Shown here: positions 48,904-61,600 of the stretch, piece after piece
Numbering within the stretch: position 1 is the first letter of the stretch
How the letters are laid out: each line of letters opens with the position of its first letter
Assembly (NCBI RefSeq): GCF_037975245.1
Contig: NC_092565.1
Span: forward strand, 3,627,999-3,691,998
Length of the DNA stretch: 64,000 nucleotides
Reading direction: 5' to 3'
Source: Apostichopus japonicus
Lineage: Eukaryota > Echinodermata > Holothuroidea > Aspidochirotida > Stichopodidae
Position numbers and translations under genes: made by a program
Notes under the pieces: generated by a model
What the model was told of the DNA's origin: nothing
Database searches by the model: none
What the model saw: the letters and a program-made list of their open reading frames with translations, nothing else

Positions 48904-49150
48904 GTGAATTTAACTCCCCCGCTCCATCCCCCCCCCCCTCCCACATGCCTTAATTCACACAGTATGGTTGTGAAATGATTGAAGTAGTGTCATTAATGTC
49001 TGATCACTTTCTTTGTATCCTGGCGAGTCATAATTAGGACACAAATTTATCGTTGGTATAGATCCACTGCCAGTAATGAAATAATCATGTCATAAACTGC
49101 TTTTATTGGACATCTGTTTTTGATGGGTCATTTTAATTGTACTATTTCAG
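48904..49150 (+). other. Region after the TRPV stop codon
   Basis: A poly-C tract near 48925 and unique sequence, probably 3' UTR if the TAA at 48901 is the true end. The first good AATAAA-like signal is at about 49912 (CATAATAAAAG). Confidence 0.4.
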
Positions 49151-49154
49151 CTAT

Positions 49155-49475
49155 AATGACTTTCAAAGTCCAGTATAGTTAGTCCAGTAGAGTCCTGTAT
49201 ATTTAGTCCATTGAATTCCAGTATAGTTAGTCCAGTATAGTTAGTTCAGTATAGTTAGTCCAACATAGTTGGTCCAATATAGTTAGTCCAGTAGAGTCCA
49301 GTATAGTTAGTCCAGTAGAGTCCTGTATAGTTAGTCCATTAAATTCCAGTTTAGTTAGTCCAGTAGAGTTAGTCCAGTATAGTTAGTCCAGTAGAGTCCT
49401 GTATAGTTAGTCCATTAAATTCCAGTAGACTTAGTCCAGTATAGTTAGTCCAGTATAGTTAGTCCAGTAGTTTGG
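49155..49475 (+). repeat. Minisatellite built on GTCCAGTATAGTTA
   Basis: About 22 units of 10-15 bases, varying among GTCCAGTATAGTTA, GTCCAGTAGAGTCCT and GTCCATTAAATTCCA. It lies just 3' of the TRPV coding region, so it may be in the 3' UTR. Confidence 0.9.
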
Positions 49476-49904
49476 ATCCATCTCCTGCAATTACATTGAC
49501 TAATGTTAACAGACAGTAATAACAGCAGCCATTTAATTAAGGAAGGAGTAATTGCCTTTGCTTTGTACATTGACTTTCATAGATCTTGAATTTAAGCCCA
49601 ATTAAGTACGATGATGGTAATTTTGTCTTGAATGTTAATATTAAATGTTTACTCTAACTTTAAACAAGGCCAAGGAGTTTAGGCCATCTGACAGTAAGTG
49701 AAATGTGGACAAGTAATTATAGATCCCTTAACTAATCACAGGTAATATCCATGTGGTAGCAGAGAGATAACATTGCAGAGATAGGTGGTAATGTGTAGAC
49801 AGTTGAGTCTCACTGTGATTTACAATGTGTGAAAATCACATGAGACCTGCTGTTGTTTCTCCCCTTACACTTGTCTCTGTGGTATCGTTCATTTCCTTGA
49901 GGTT

Positions 49905-49920
49905 GTAATACATAATAAAA
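49905..49920 (+). terminator. Candidate polyadenylation signal for the TRPV gene
   Basis: CATAATAAAAGTTG contains AATAAA about 1 kb after the TRPV stop, followed by T-rich sequence. It would place the minisatellite inside the 3' UTR. Not proven. Confidence 0.3.
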
Positions 49921-49989
49921 GTTGCTCCTGCAGTATTAAGAAGTATTTGAGGAAGATTTATGATTCATATCTATTAACCATTTATAGCT

Positions 49990-50013
49990 ATATGTATATA
50001 AACATATATAGCT

Positions 50014-50044
<31 letters not shown>

Positions 50045-50165
50045 GCTATATGTATATAGCTGTTTATGTATATAGCATATGTTTATATATATATATGTAT
50101 ATATATATTTATCTAGCTATATGTATATATAGCTATATATGCATATTCATATAGCAGCATATATA
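49990..50165. repeat. TA / TATAGCTATA repeat block
   Basis: TA runs mixed with repeated ATATAGCTATATGTATATAG, highly self-complementary. Confidence 0.9.
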
Positions 50166-50749
50166 GACAAACGAGTAGTTTGGGAATGCCTAATAATATT
50201 ACCTGCAGTTGGTTATGTTTTTGATTTGTGTTGTCCACTATCAGGGTTGTGAAATAATCTCCAACATAAATTACACACAATAAAGATACCCAATTGTAGT
50301 ACTAAATTTTACTTCTACCATGAACTTTCAGCATTTGTCTTTCAGTCTTTTAATGTTTATTTTTACTTCTGTGACTAATATTTCGATACCTTGGTTTCAA
50401 GCACTCCTTAACATTCCTTTCCATAAAATATTTTATATTTATATTATATTTATAATACAATTCAGGTTTTCTAATATTTATTAGTTAAGGAACTATTCTC
50501 ACCTGACAGTCTTTTCTTTTCGAGTTAATAAAGCAATTTCCAGCAATATTCTTATGTTAGTCTCATTAATTATGATATTGGTAAATCTTAGAGGTGGGAG
50601 TGGGGGATAATTTATCAGGTATAGCAGGGTAAAGTGCAATACATTTTACCCAAATTGTTACACAAATTGCAAATAGGACATTTTTTTGTACTCAGTAATA
50701 TTTTGTACAAGTTTAACCAGCTTTCAATCATTTTATTAAGAACTTCATT

Positions 50750-51045
50750 CGTAAAAGTGTTCTGTGCAAAATATTAAACACAGGGTTATTTTGTCATGTA
50801 TTTGACTGTTTTGAAAATTACCACCTTCATCAAATATTGTAGTTTTGTTTCATTTTCAGAATACATTGGTTTTTAATTTCTTAAATTTAAATGGCACATT
50901 CCTAAAGTGTTCTATGCAAAATATTAAACACAGGGTTATTTTTTCATGTATTTGACTGTTTTGAAAAGTACCGCCTTGATCAAATATTGTAGTTTTGTTT
51001 ATATTTTCAGAATACATTTGTTTTTCAATTTCATAATATTTTCTA
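50750..51045 (+). repeat. Tandem duplication of about 150 bp
   Basis: The block from AAGTGTTCTGTGCAAAATAT through AGAATACATTGGTTTTTAAT is repeated at about 50904 with roughly 90% identity. Non-coding, intergenic. Confidence 0.85.
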
Positions 51046-51049
51046 TTTA

Positions 51050-52130
51050 AATGGCCTATTTTAGTGACAGCTGAGGTTGAGGAGGAATTTGAAGACCAAC
51101 TGTTTTTGTCCTGTAAATGTCTAATTTAAAGATGCGTGCGTTTTCTAGCGCAGAGATTTCCATGTTAAGGTTATGGCCAGTCGACATTGTACTGATATAT
51201 GTAATTATGATTTTTTTTATGACATTATCATTGAATGACAGCTAATTTATGGTCTATGCATTTTTATTTCAGTATTTTGTATCAGGCATTATTAATTTTA
51301 AAACTAAAATACATAATTTGACAACAAAGTTGATGTTCTGTTTAGAAATTTTTCAGACTGATGGCTTAAAAGTAAATTTGATTTGTAGAAGATTCTGTCA
51401 TTATTATATGAGAGCGAAAATATGTAAAATTGATAACCCACACAGAAGTAACTCGTCCCTCATCACACACACATCACACAAAAAGGAGAAATCATTTCAA
51501 TATTAAATAAAAACAATATTTGATAGCTTAATATCTTAGAAACACCTATCAATATCTTGATTCGATTTAAGGAATATGTTAGTTGATCAGTTTCTTGTAG
51601 TATGATAAGAACGTCGGGTGCCATTCCAATTTGGGTGGGGGTGGTGTTCAAATATTCATACCAATGGATGTGTCGCATGGAACACTACAAGGCTGGTGCT
51701 GTAATGGTGCAATGCTCCTCACTAATCGCCGATCATCTGGCACAGCATTCGACCGTTGTCTGTTTGAGCGTATATCTTGTATCGAGGTTGGTTAAGAGTG
51801 AAGTAAGAGCGGTTCACTCATTGTACCAAAAAATAGTTATTCGAGTAGGGGCATATACCGCAGATGTAGTAGTGATCCTATCGGCTACAAATGTACTGAA
51901 ATTCAACTACGTACGTACGCAGGCGACCATTATGTAGTTTGAAGAATACTGACGATAAAACACTTTAAGCCAAAAAGAAAAGAAAAAGACACAGAAATTT
52001 CCGTTCCAAAATTGAAATTTAATTTAATTTTATACTGGCCACACAGTAAGCTTTGTAAGCTATAACAATAGAATCAAATTATTCTATGAAACATTTGATG
52101 TTAAGAAAGACATTTTTGCCGGAATAGTCA
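51050..52130. other. Intergenic between TRPV and the secreted-protein gene
   Basis: No supported exon. The plus-strand open frame at 51602-51937 has no splice signals or recognisable motif. The 3' UTR of the minus-strand secreted-protein gene must occupy part of the upper end. Confidence 0.45.
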
Positions 52131-52624
52131 TTACAAGATTTCGTAGCAAATCATTAACAAAGACAGAAAACAAAGTGAAGGTTTGATGACGTAAGCATCA
52201 GATCCTTTATCGACCTCGGCGACCTCTTCGTCTGCGACGACCTGCACGTCATCGAGCGCGGGCTCACATTCAAAAGACGTTAAACTGTACATGGTATTTT
52301 CTGGGCATATACAGTCAAGCATATCTTCGTCGTGCCATGCGCCTTCAGGACACCCGACGGCACCGAAGGAGAGTCTTGCGCCGTGAGAGTCGGCTAAACT
52401 GTCATCGATATCTCGCTTGGGTCGGTCAAAGTATGTAGTGGTACTGTAACTTGATGCGGTGATGTAACCAGACCGTATAGCGTGGCGCGCAATGATCCAA
52501 TGTTCGGGAGCTACTCGACGTCGTCTGCGCGCTTTGTCGATAAGTTTGTAGACGTTGGTGATGGTGTAGTTGGACGATTCGGCGGATAGGGCAACATTTT
52601 TAAATGTTGCTTCGTGGTAAGGAA
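52131..52624 (-). CDS. Secreted protein exon 10 with stop
   Basis: Residues 539-702: polybasic RRRRR, RPKR, the Cys cluster and the hydrophobic C-terminus. The acceptor is CTTGTTTCCAG. Base composition is more GC-rich and codon-biased than flanking introns, supporting coding. Confidence 0.8.
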
Positions 52625-55600
52625 CTGGAAACAAGGAAGTTTATATTGTTTGTATTAATTAACAGACTGTTTATCATCGATGTTAAATGTTACGTCATCT
52701 TTGTGTCAATAATTATATTACGTGTATTAGAAACTAATTAACATAAAATAATGTCGTCAACTATAGGCAAAGCCTAGAAGGACTACCGCGTATAGAAGGT
52801 GGAGGGGATAACATTTTTTCCCCGCTTCACACCGCCCCAACCCCTCCCCCTCCCGTTCCCATCTTCCTCATACGTTAGTACTACATAAGGTGGACAACAC
52901 AGTGAATAGTTATCGTTTATATTTACCTGACAAGTCTTCACCATCTTCATCGGTAGTTACATAGCCCTGTGACGTCAATGGTTGTAGGTAGTCATCAGTT
53001 AAGTTAGCAACCGTGTAGGTGGCTAGCGCTGTCGACGTGTTGGACAACACAGTGTAGAGGAACTCACTCGCCTTGTGTGCCACGTACCTCTCACTGATTG
53101 GTGCTTGAAGACAACCCTTTATTATACGGGGACAACATTGATACGTATAGTAAGTTACATTCCATCTTGTGAAGATTTCTGAATTTGTTGTTGTTATCTC
53201 AAGGTTTAATTAAAATTTACATAACTTGTATGACAATGAATTGTGGGACAGAACGACTCAAACGTGAATATTCTATATGATAATGATGATGTACGCAGTT
53301 CAAATTATCTCTGCTTGATGTACAAAAAGTCGAACGAAATTAAATGATCCATGCCCATTTACATTGCTAGGAATGATTATTTTAATCGGCCCATCAACTG
53401 TTAAAAAAATGTCATCAAAAAGTGTGATTGAAATTTGATTGTGTCACTGTCTGCCAGCTCTGTCCTATGGAGGTATATTTACAATACGTTGAGACACTAA
53501 CCTGTAGAAAATTCTCCCCTGCGTATTGTTCTCCTTTGCAGACCATGAACAGCATCAAATCTAAGTCGTAATCCTTTCGAAGAAGAGCAGGTGAGAACTT
53601 GACTTGCAATGTCACGTCTTCCTTGTGAGCCACTCCACGCGCAGCGACACCACTGAGTTCGTCATTGTTGGCTCCTGTTTGGAGAAAAATTTATGGAGTT
53701 ACACTATAAAGGTGTCCATTTTCTTCAGTAGTGCGGAATGATTTTTTTCTTCTTCAAATATTTCGTTTTAAATCTCCTCAAGGAGTAAACTTACCTTTAT
53801 ACAGCCAAGGATGTTTATTTATAACCCAAGACACTAGACAGATTGCATATCTTATGAAATTGTGCGGAGCATACAAGTAGCCTATAGATATGATAAATAT
53901 TAAACAGGTGCCATTGACGGTGAACAGTTTTACACAAGACAATGTCAGTCCAATCCAGCTGTGGCCCATAGTCCTCCCCAATTATACGGGCCCGTAACCA
54001 GCTTGTCATATTTGGAAGGGCAGAGTGCTTGTTTAGAGGAGCAGAATTTTTGTTTAAGGGAGGCATTGGCACGGATCCACCATTACTGAAACCTTAAAGG
54101 GGGGCGTAATCGAAATTTGGTGGCATTGCCCGAGAATGCCCCCCCCCCCCCATTACGGGCCGCAACTCCATCCCACCATAACCCCTAATCCTAGGCAAAG
54201 TTGACTCAATCAGTTCGTTATTTAGATCTCTCCGATTTCATGCATGGATTACACGAACCACTCCCCCCCCCCCCCCTCCACCCGACACCACCCCCTGCAT
54301 AGGATCCAACGAATGCATGAACACAAACAAAGTCGTTAATCTTAAAAGCAGCCAATCTCTACCTTTTCCGCTGTACGGAAACGACTCTATAATACTATCG
54401 ACGAAAAAAAATGGATTCGATATCATACTGATTCAATCATCTGAATCAAAATAGTAACCCTTCCTCCGCACACACACGGGTTCCAAAGTTCTCGAAGGCT
54501 AACAGTAACCCTTTTTGGAGTAAAACTTTGTGCTATGCATTAATAGGTTAATAAGACCTAAAGTACTTAAATCAAATCAGATTCTTAGAGTACATTAGCT
54601 CCGACGCGGATGACTTTATTCGATCTTACCTTTCAATGACACGAGCAAAATGCTGACCTGGTCGTCCTCTTCGTCTGTGATAAATACCGTAGTCTGAATG
54701 GTAATGAGCGTAGAGACCTTAGCGGGAGCTGGATCTATTTTGTTACACGTCGCTTTATCTAACACGTTCTGTGTTAATTCGCAACTATACACATCGAAGA
54801 AGAAATCAAACGTTCCGCTGGCGTCGATCGGAACAAAATTCTTGGTTTGAGAGGCAGTATCAATATCCAAAACGAAAATAAAGTTCCAAGTCTATAATCA
54901 AAAGTAGAAGAAATATTTGATAAAAACGATAAAAGCCATCGTAATTAATTTTGCACAGTTTGCTTCATGTGATCACCAACTCTTCCAAGATTGTAAAAAA
55001 AATACGTTATTCCGTTCAGGAGACATGAGCTATGGTCACCAATTCTTTCAAGAATGTTAGAAAAAATAATATTTCGTTCAGTCCAAACAAAACAAACTTT
55101 ACATTCCCCTTTGTTTATATTTCGCGGGGTTAATTCGATACACGGCAGGAGTGCTGGAGATATGTTTCAGTTCATGTGGGTTTATACCCATCACTATACA
55201 AACGGTACAACAACCATTTTGGAACTGGGGAAGACGTTCAAAAAGTGGGGGGGGGGGGGTGAGGTAATAGCCCTTCTCCTCTGAGAAATTTTAGTAGCTG
55301 CAAAATGGTGCTACAATTTTGCAACTTCACAAACAATGTTACAAAATTAAGCACCGCACAATGCATACCATATGGAATACTAATAAAGTTGGGCAAATAT
55401 GTTACCCAACACCAATTACCTATTGATCCAACCAACATTGGATAAAATAAAGGAAATATTCAGGCGCGTAGCCAAGGGGCGAAGGCCCCCCCCCCCCCTT
55501 TGAGCATATTTTTTTAAAAATTTTTGTTTATGTTTTTCTGATATCACTAGTAATTTCAAGCTTAGATGCAACTAACAACGCCTGGGAAGTGCCATTTCCA

Positions 55601-58600
55601 GCGACCTGGGAGGCATTTTCAGCCAAAATTTTCTTGTACGCGTACCGCCAACGCTACGCTTAGACAGTTATCAATGCAGAATCCACGGGTCTGGTAGTTT
55701 CCCTACAGGTTCGCCCCTCCCTTGGCAACTGCCTGGCTACGCGTCTGGATATATTGACCAGTTCCCTTTGGCAATTAATTGGTTAAACTTTCGTGACTTT
55801 GACTTATTTGGGGGGGGGGGGGGGCAAAGCGTTACACAACGTTGGTTGGATACATATACGTACCCACTGTTGGGTCAAATATTTGCTCAACTTTTTAGGA
55901 TGTAGGCCTATATTTATATAAATATTTCTTTGGTATTATTGAATGCCAGTGAGGGGATTTCATCCCCCAGAAGTACACCTAAACACACATACTTAGTTCA
56001 CTTACTTGGTGACATTGAAACTGAGTTCCTGTTCCGACGTCCAACTGAATGTCACACACCGGAGCTGCGTCAAGGGTGGGCGTTGGCTCATAAACAATCT
56101 CTTTGAGACCATGTGAAGGGTTATCGGGGGTAAATTGGGTTCCACTGGAGTTATACGACACAATTTGTTCATCAGAGTCTAATATTGTGGTGAATCTATA
56201 GTTAACAAAGATGAGAACATTAACAAATGATAAATATTGTAGCACTGTAAATAAGCAAGAGCGCCATCCATATGGAATCGAGGATCGGGTGAATAGCTGC
56301 CCACCTTATTTTTTAAAGGGATTATGTAATAACTAAAATCTGCTAAATATGCTAAAATGACCAAAAATAGCTTAATGCTCTTGTCAGCATTTCTCCGGCA
56401 GATCTATAATCTCTACTTGATTGGTAAAGAATATTTAGGCAATCTTGAGTTTAAAGGTAGTCAGTATAGGCCCCAAATTATACCACGCTAAAATTGCTAA
56501 AAGTTTTCAAAAAGTACTTTATTCTCCAAATTATTCTCAGACATTTTTAAGGAACACACAAGATGACTGAATGTCACAGTTAAGAACATTCCTCAAAAGA
56601 TTGTAATAAAAACAGTTTAAGAATTTTGCCCACAGGTGACCATATATGTATATCTACCATATTTGGGGCCAATACAGCATATACTTTTAATTGTTATCCG
56701 TGATGACACACACTGATCATGGCGGCATTTTCGATGAATTTTGGTACTCGAGCAATAATTATTTTGCCCAATTTGCCCCCTTTGAGGTTCAATATATCCC
56801 ATTACGATATTATCAATTTAGTAGATTGATACAATTTAGTAGATCAATTTAGTAGATTGATATCAAATACGTAGATTGATACTTCTATCAAAATTCGTCG
56901 ATGTCGGGGGATGAAATTGTTATTTACCATTTGCTTATCCGTTAAGGTTACATTTGACTGCATCACTGAAGGATGAGTGTAAAATATTGAAGTAATAAAT
57001 ATTGAAGTAAAATTGAAGTAAAATATAAGTAAAATATTGAAGTAAAGTATTGATAAGCCACGGACCTAAAGATGCTTCATTCGCTCATCATTCAATATTC
57101 TTTTTCTTTGCATGATTCTATAAAAAATAAATAAAAAAATGGTCGACCATTATGATACACATTGCGTAATAATTGAATATATAGCCTTTTCCACTAGGCA
57201 CCGAAATATGACGTCAGAATTTTGCAATGCGCATTCCAGCCAACTCAACCGTATTTAATAATACCGAGCGGACGGTATGTCGGGACCTGTTGACGATATT
57301 TGTTCATATAAAATAGAGTAATGACCTATTAAATCCTTTCTAAAGGCTATCATTTAAACCCAAGGAAAAAATGGTTTCTAAATACCTCAGGTGAAGTCGT
57401 GTTTGTTCTGGTATAGGTTCTCCCTGTCCATCGAAGATAGCAGAAACTCTCGCAAAGTCGATAACTGGCTTCAAGATGGCCGTGGAACTGATTATGAAAT
57501 TAGAAATAGCTTGACGGGATAACCTCCAAATCAGTTCGATATGACTCTAAAAGAAGGAATAGAAAGAATGGAAACATGAAATATCTAGTCACGTGTGAAC
57601 TTTGTCCAGCTCCAGCTCATCGGTCCCATCTCCTCAGTATCTTAGTCACGTGGGAATTTCGTCTGGTCTAAAGACCATCCCGCACCCCTAAAAAATAAAG
57701 TTAAAAATGCAGAATTTTACTCTCTTTATACGAACCCTCCTTTTAGTGGGGGCCACTTCTCCCACTCGGCTCTGAATGCTCACAAAAAATGGGAAACCTC
57801 GAATGGGAAATGATGGTAAATGAAAGTAAAGGTACTTTGCCACTTTTAATGACTGTACAATGTGTGAAACTAAATCTTTACACTGACAAATACCACAAAC
57901 AGCTGGTCAGGGGCGAGGGGCGGGGGTGGAATAACCTTTAGGTTTTAGCACTACTAGGACGGCGTCTGGGGGTCCCGCTAGCCTTCATAGCCAAATAATC
58001 ATGTTGATATTTAGCACTCGTTTGCTTACAAGTTTCCTCCAATACTGTGTGACGCATCCATATAAGATAGAAAACAAACGTGGGCTAAACATATACCCTT
58101 TGTCTGTTGGAGAAGCGTAATGATGGCTTTTACACGAGGGCCCAGGACACCGCTAGTCCCGGACCCTTGGAAAAAAAGTTCAGGTTGGCTTACCGCTCAC
58201 AGTATTGCGATAATTAAAAAAAGGATTTGTTGTCACGGCAAAGCTTATGATATTTTCTGTGGATAAAGATGCTAAATGAAAATAGATAGATAATATATCC
58301 AGATAAAACCGAGTTGGAAACAAAACAAAAGTATATATACTCATACCTGTACAAAGGATACACCTGCTGTATTATCAGCTGGGTCCTTAGGTCGGACATT
58401 CGTGGCGTATACTTTGGTTCTGTATTCGATTTCATCATCACTGCTGGTGTTGGTCTGCACCCAAACATCGCTCTCCTCGTCAGATTTCTTACACTCAAAG
58501 AAACTAGCAATTGTTCCTCTGTAAATTATCTGGTCTGTCCGTATTCCGTCTCCTTTTAATTTAACCGAGACAAGAGAAAGGAAAATTAGATAATTTCGAA

Positions 58601-61600
58601 CATAAATCCTTCATACAAATAATTGCCATCTGTACATGAAACCTTCTTGAATATCGTTAAATATCGTTTGAGTAATAATTAGCTATAACTACAATATTAT
58701 CCAGACGATCAAGATAAACATTTTACCCCCTCCCAACCTCCCCATCCTTAAATACCAGACTTCATATAAGTTCCTATATTTCATTTGTAGATTTAGCGAC
58801 ATTTCTTGCCAGCTAACTTTTCATGGACAAGGGTACTATATACTGACTAAATACAGCCATAAAGCCTGCTCACGTTTGGAACGCCAAATGGGCCCCTGTT
58901 CTGAAACGTGTTTCAACCTGGAGATTGTCACCTTCTAGTAAATTTAACCTTGTAAATTATGTAGTTTGTGTCACAGTGCAAACACAATGTATACTTACAC
59001 ATTAAAATTATGAATGAATAGGCCGCTATATCTTTTTTAGAAAACAAACATTATCTCTCTGCGTGTAACATCTGCAACTTGAACATTGTGAATTATCTTG
59101 TTTGTGTCACAGTACAACAACAACATATACTTACACATTAAAGTTCGTTCATGAATAGGCCTGTATCTGTTTGAAACAGTGACATATATCTCTCTGTGTA
59201 GGCCTATATAAAACCTACCGAGCAATTTCTATACACTCACCGTCGTAATTTCCCCCGGAGACGAAGGACGTGAAGAGATTCTTCGTAGACAGCTGTGCTT
59301 CATTTCTGTCTCGAAAGTAAGAATCGTTGAAGAAAGTCCACTGTACCGTTTCGTAAACACTGGAACAATCACCTGTATTGTTTAGGATAAGTTCACCTGC
59401 CAAAAAGATGACATTCAACATATAAACATAGATAAATAAAAAACCTTCGCTCTTCTCACTAAATAGGGGAGGTGGTCAGGGGGGGCTGGGTAAACCATAG
59501 TGAATTTTAAATCACGCAAAAATATGCAAACATCCTGTCTATTTGCATATTAGAAAATTAGACCGAATGGTTTGCAAATTACAACATTGTCGCCCGATTC
59601 TTGCACGCGGCAATTTTTTGCCCAATATAGTTCTTCGCTAGTAGCAAATTACCCTATTCATCCTAACTATATAGAAAAAGATTATGTTTGAGGAATATCA
59701 TGGTACATTTCTGTATGAATATTTCAGTATACGGAAGGTAAATTTCCTATATATAACCACTATAGATTAGACTTCTAAAGCATAAAGTATAGGTAACTAT
59801 AACAACATGTGCCCCCCCCCCTCCCCCATCTATCCCTTCATCGTTCAATGGGGGATTTTTTTTACATTCAGTGTGGGAAGAATTAAACAACTTCTTGCAA
59901 TAAGTAATAAAATTATATAGACTTCAGAATGAACTATTTGATGTCTAGATGTCATTTGATTTATCTTGAAACCCAACTCACCAGTCAGTTCATTAACGGG
60001 TAGCGCGAACTCGTCAAAGCGGTATGGCTCGAAGTCTAAAATCCACAACTCGTCGATATTCTTAGTATCTTGAACATCAAAGATCAGCTCCACTTGTCCA
60101 TCCGTTATATCGAACGTGTTTTTCGTTACCTGACCCATTTCTATATAAAAAAAAATATAAAAAAGCGACGTCATAAATACTGATGTGCGATGTTGCTTGG
60201 GAATTGTCGTCCAGTTCAGGTCACAAAAACTATTAGAAATTATTTGCTTGACCCATTTCTTCGACCAAAAACAACTATGAAAGGTTGATCAGTGTAGAGT
60301 TTTCTTAAACTTGGTTGCAAACTGTAGTTACAGAAATGTACAAATTGTTATTAAAATATCATTTACGTTACCAGCAATGCAACCAGCTTCCTTCAGTCGA
60401 TACGAGGGCGCACGAGGTGGGAGGGTGGTTCTGAATCAAATTAGGGTAACGTTGGTAAGCACATGGTCGTGCTTTAAATTTAATTTTATTTAAAGGCAAA
60501 GATAGGAAATGTCGATTCGGAAAGAGTCTGACACTCAGTCCAAATATACTGATTCCATGTTAGTGTTTTGTATTGGCGAGAAAACCAAATTGAAATTCCT
60601 TTGGATTGACAGGATTTTGTTTATTGATCTACAGTTACATAATGTCCCCGAAAATGTATTCTAGAATATGTAAACAGGAATAGAATGTATACAAATTTGT
60701 AAAACAATTTCCGAAAATGTTGAATGCTGTACTATGAAAGCATGGTGACCATATTTCTTTGGCTGAAAATGGGAAACCATGTTCTGGAGAGGAGAGGGAA
60801 TGTCCGATTTGGGGAGAAGAGGGTTACATATGAATTGGTGGCATATTTTACAACGTTATAAACCAGCTTGATACAGTGAAAATTTCCTGAATTTGAATGA
60901 GAAGTTTTCTAGACAAATGGTGAATCTCATGCTTTCCAAAACGGTCACATACACTGATGCATGCTGCACGCGAATGCCTACTGTTTTTTCACCTAGTGAA
61001 TCGTGAAAACGAATTATCTCCTTTTTTTTTTGTGGAACGTCACAAAGACCTTGACAAAATCGGGACAGTTCAGTATGTCGACGGGGCAGTTATGTTTTCG
61101 CTGCAAAAACGGGATATTCCTGATTAATCGGGACGTACAGTATGTTAACCCTAGCTGGAAGTCTTGGTGAACAACAACACAACATGGTTATATTTGGTTT
61201 TTGGATTTCGGTGAATTATAGCAACGAAAAAAAAATAAGAAACGTCGCAGTTGACCATTCAAACACGATGGCTACATACAATATTCATATCAATTCTCAG
61301 CTAGGTTATTGGTATTTGATGTATACCTGGCGTGTATGTACGTCTTATTCTATAGTTATACGATTAGTAACGCAAAAAACGAACTTAGATGTACCCTGTA
61401 TAACATACAAACTTTACGTAATGAACTTTTCTTTAATCTCTATCATGGTTTTTTTTTTCTTAAAATGCCATAATATAACGAAAAAAGGGACAGAAATGAA
61501 AATGACATTACCTGCAAATCTGTTGTCTTCATTATCTTGAGAGATATCATCACCAAACACAGCGAACGTTTGAGAGAAAAAAGAAAGAAATATAGTAAGA

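Noticed and set aside
51602-51937. Plus-strand open frame of 111 codons
   Set aside because: No splice signals, no recognisable motif, and no neighbouring exons in phase.
58214-58510. Minus-strand open frame of 98 codons beginning MLVSLSVRNLTRRA
   Set aside because: It is a shadow frame over exon 4 of the secreted-protein gene; the true frame reads FFECKKSDEESDVWVQT and matches both neighbouring phases.
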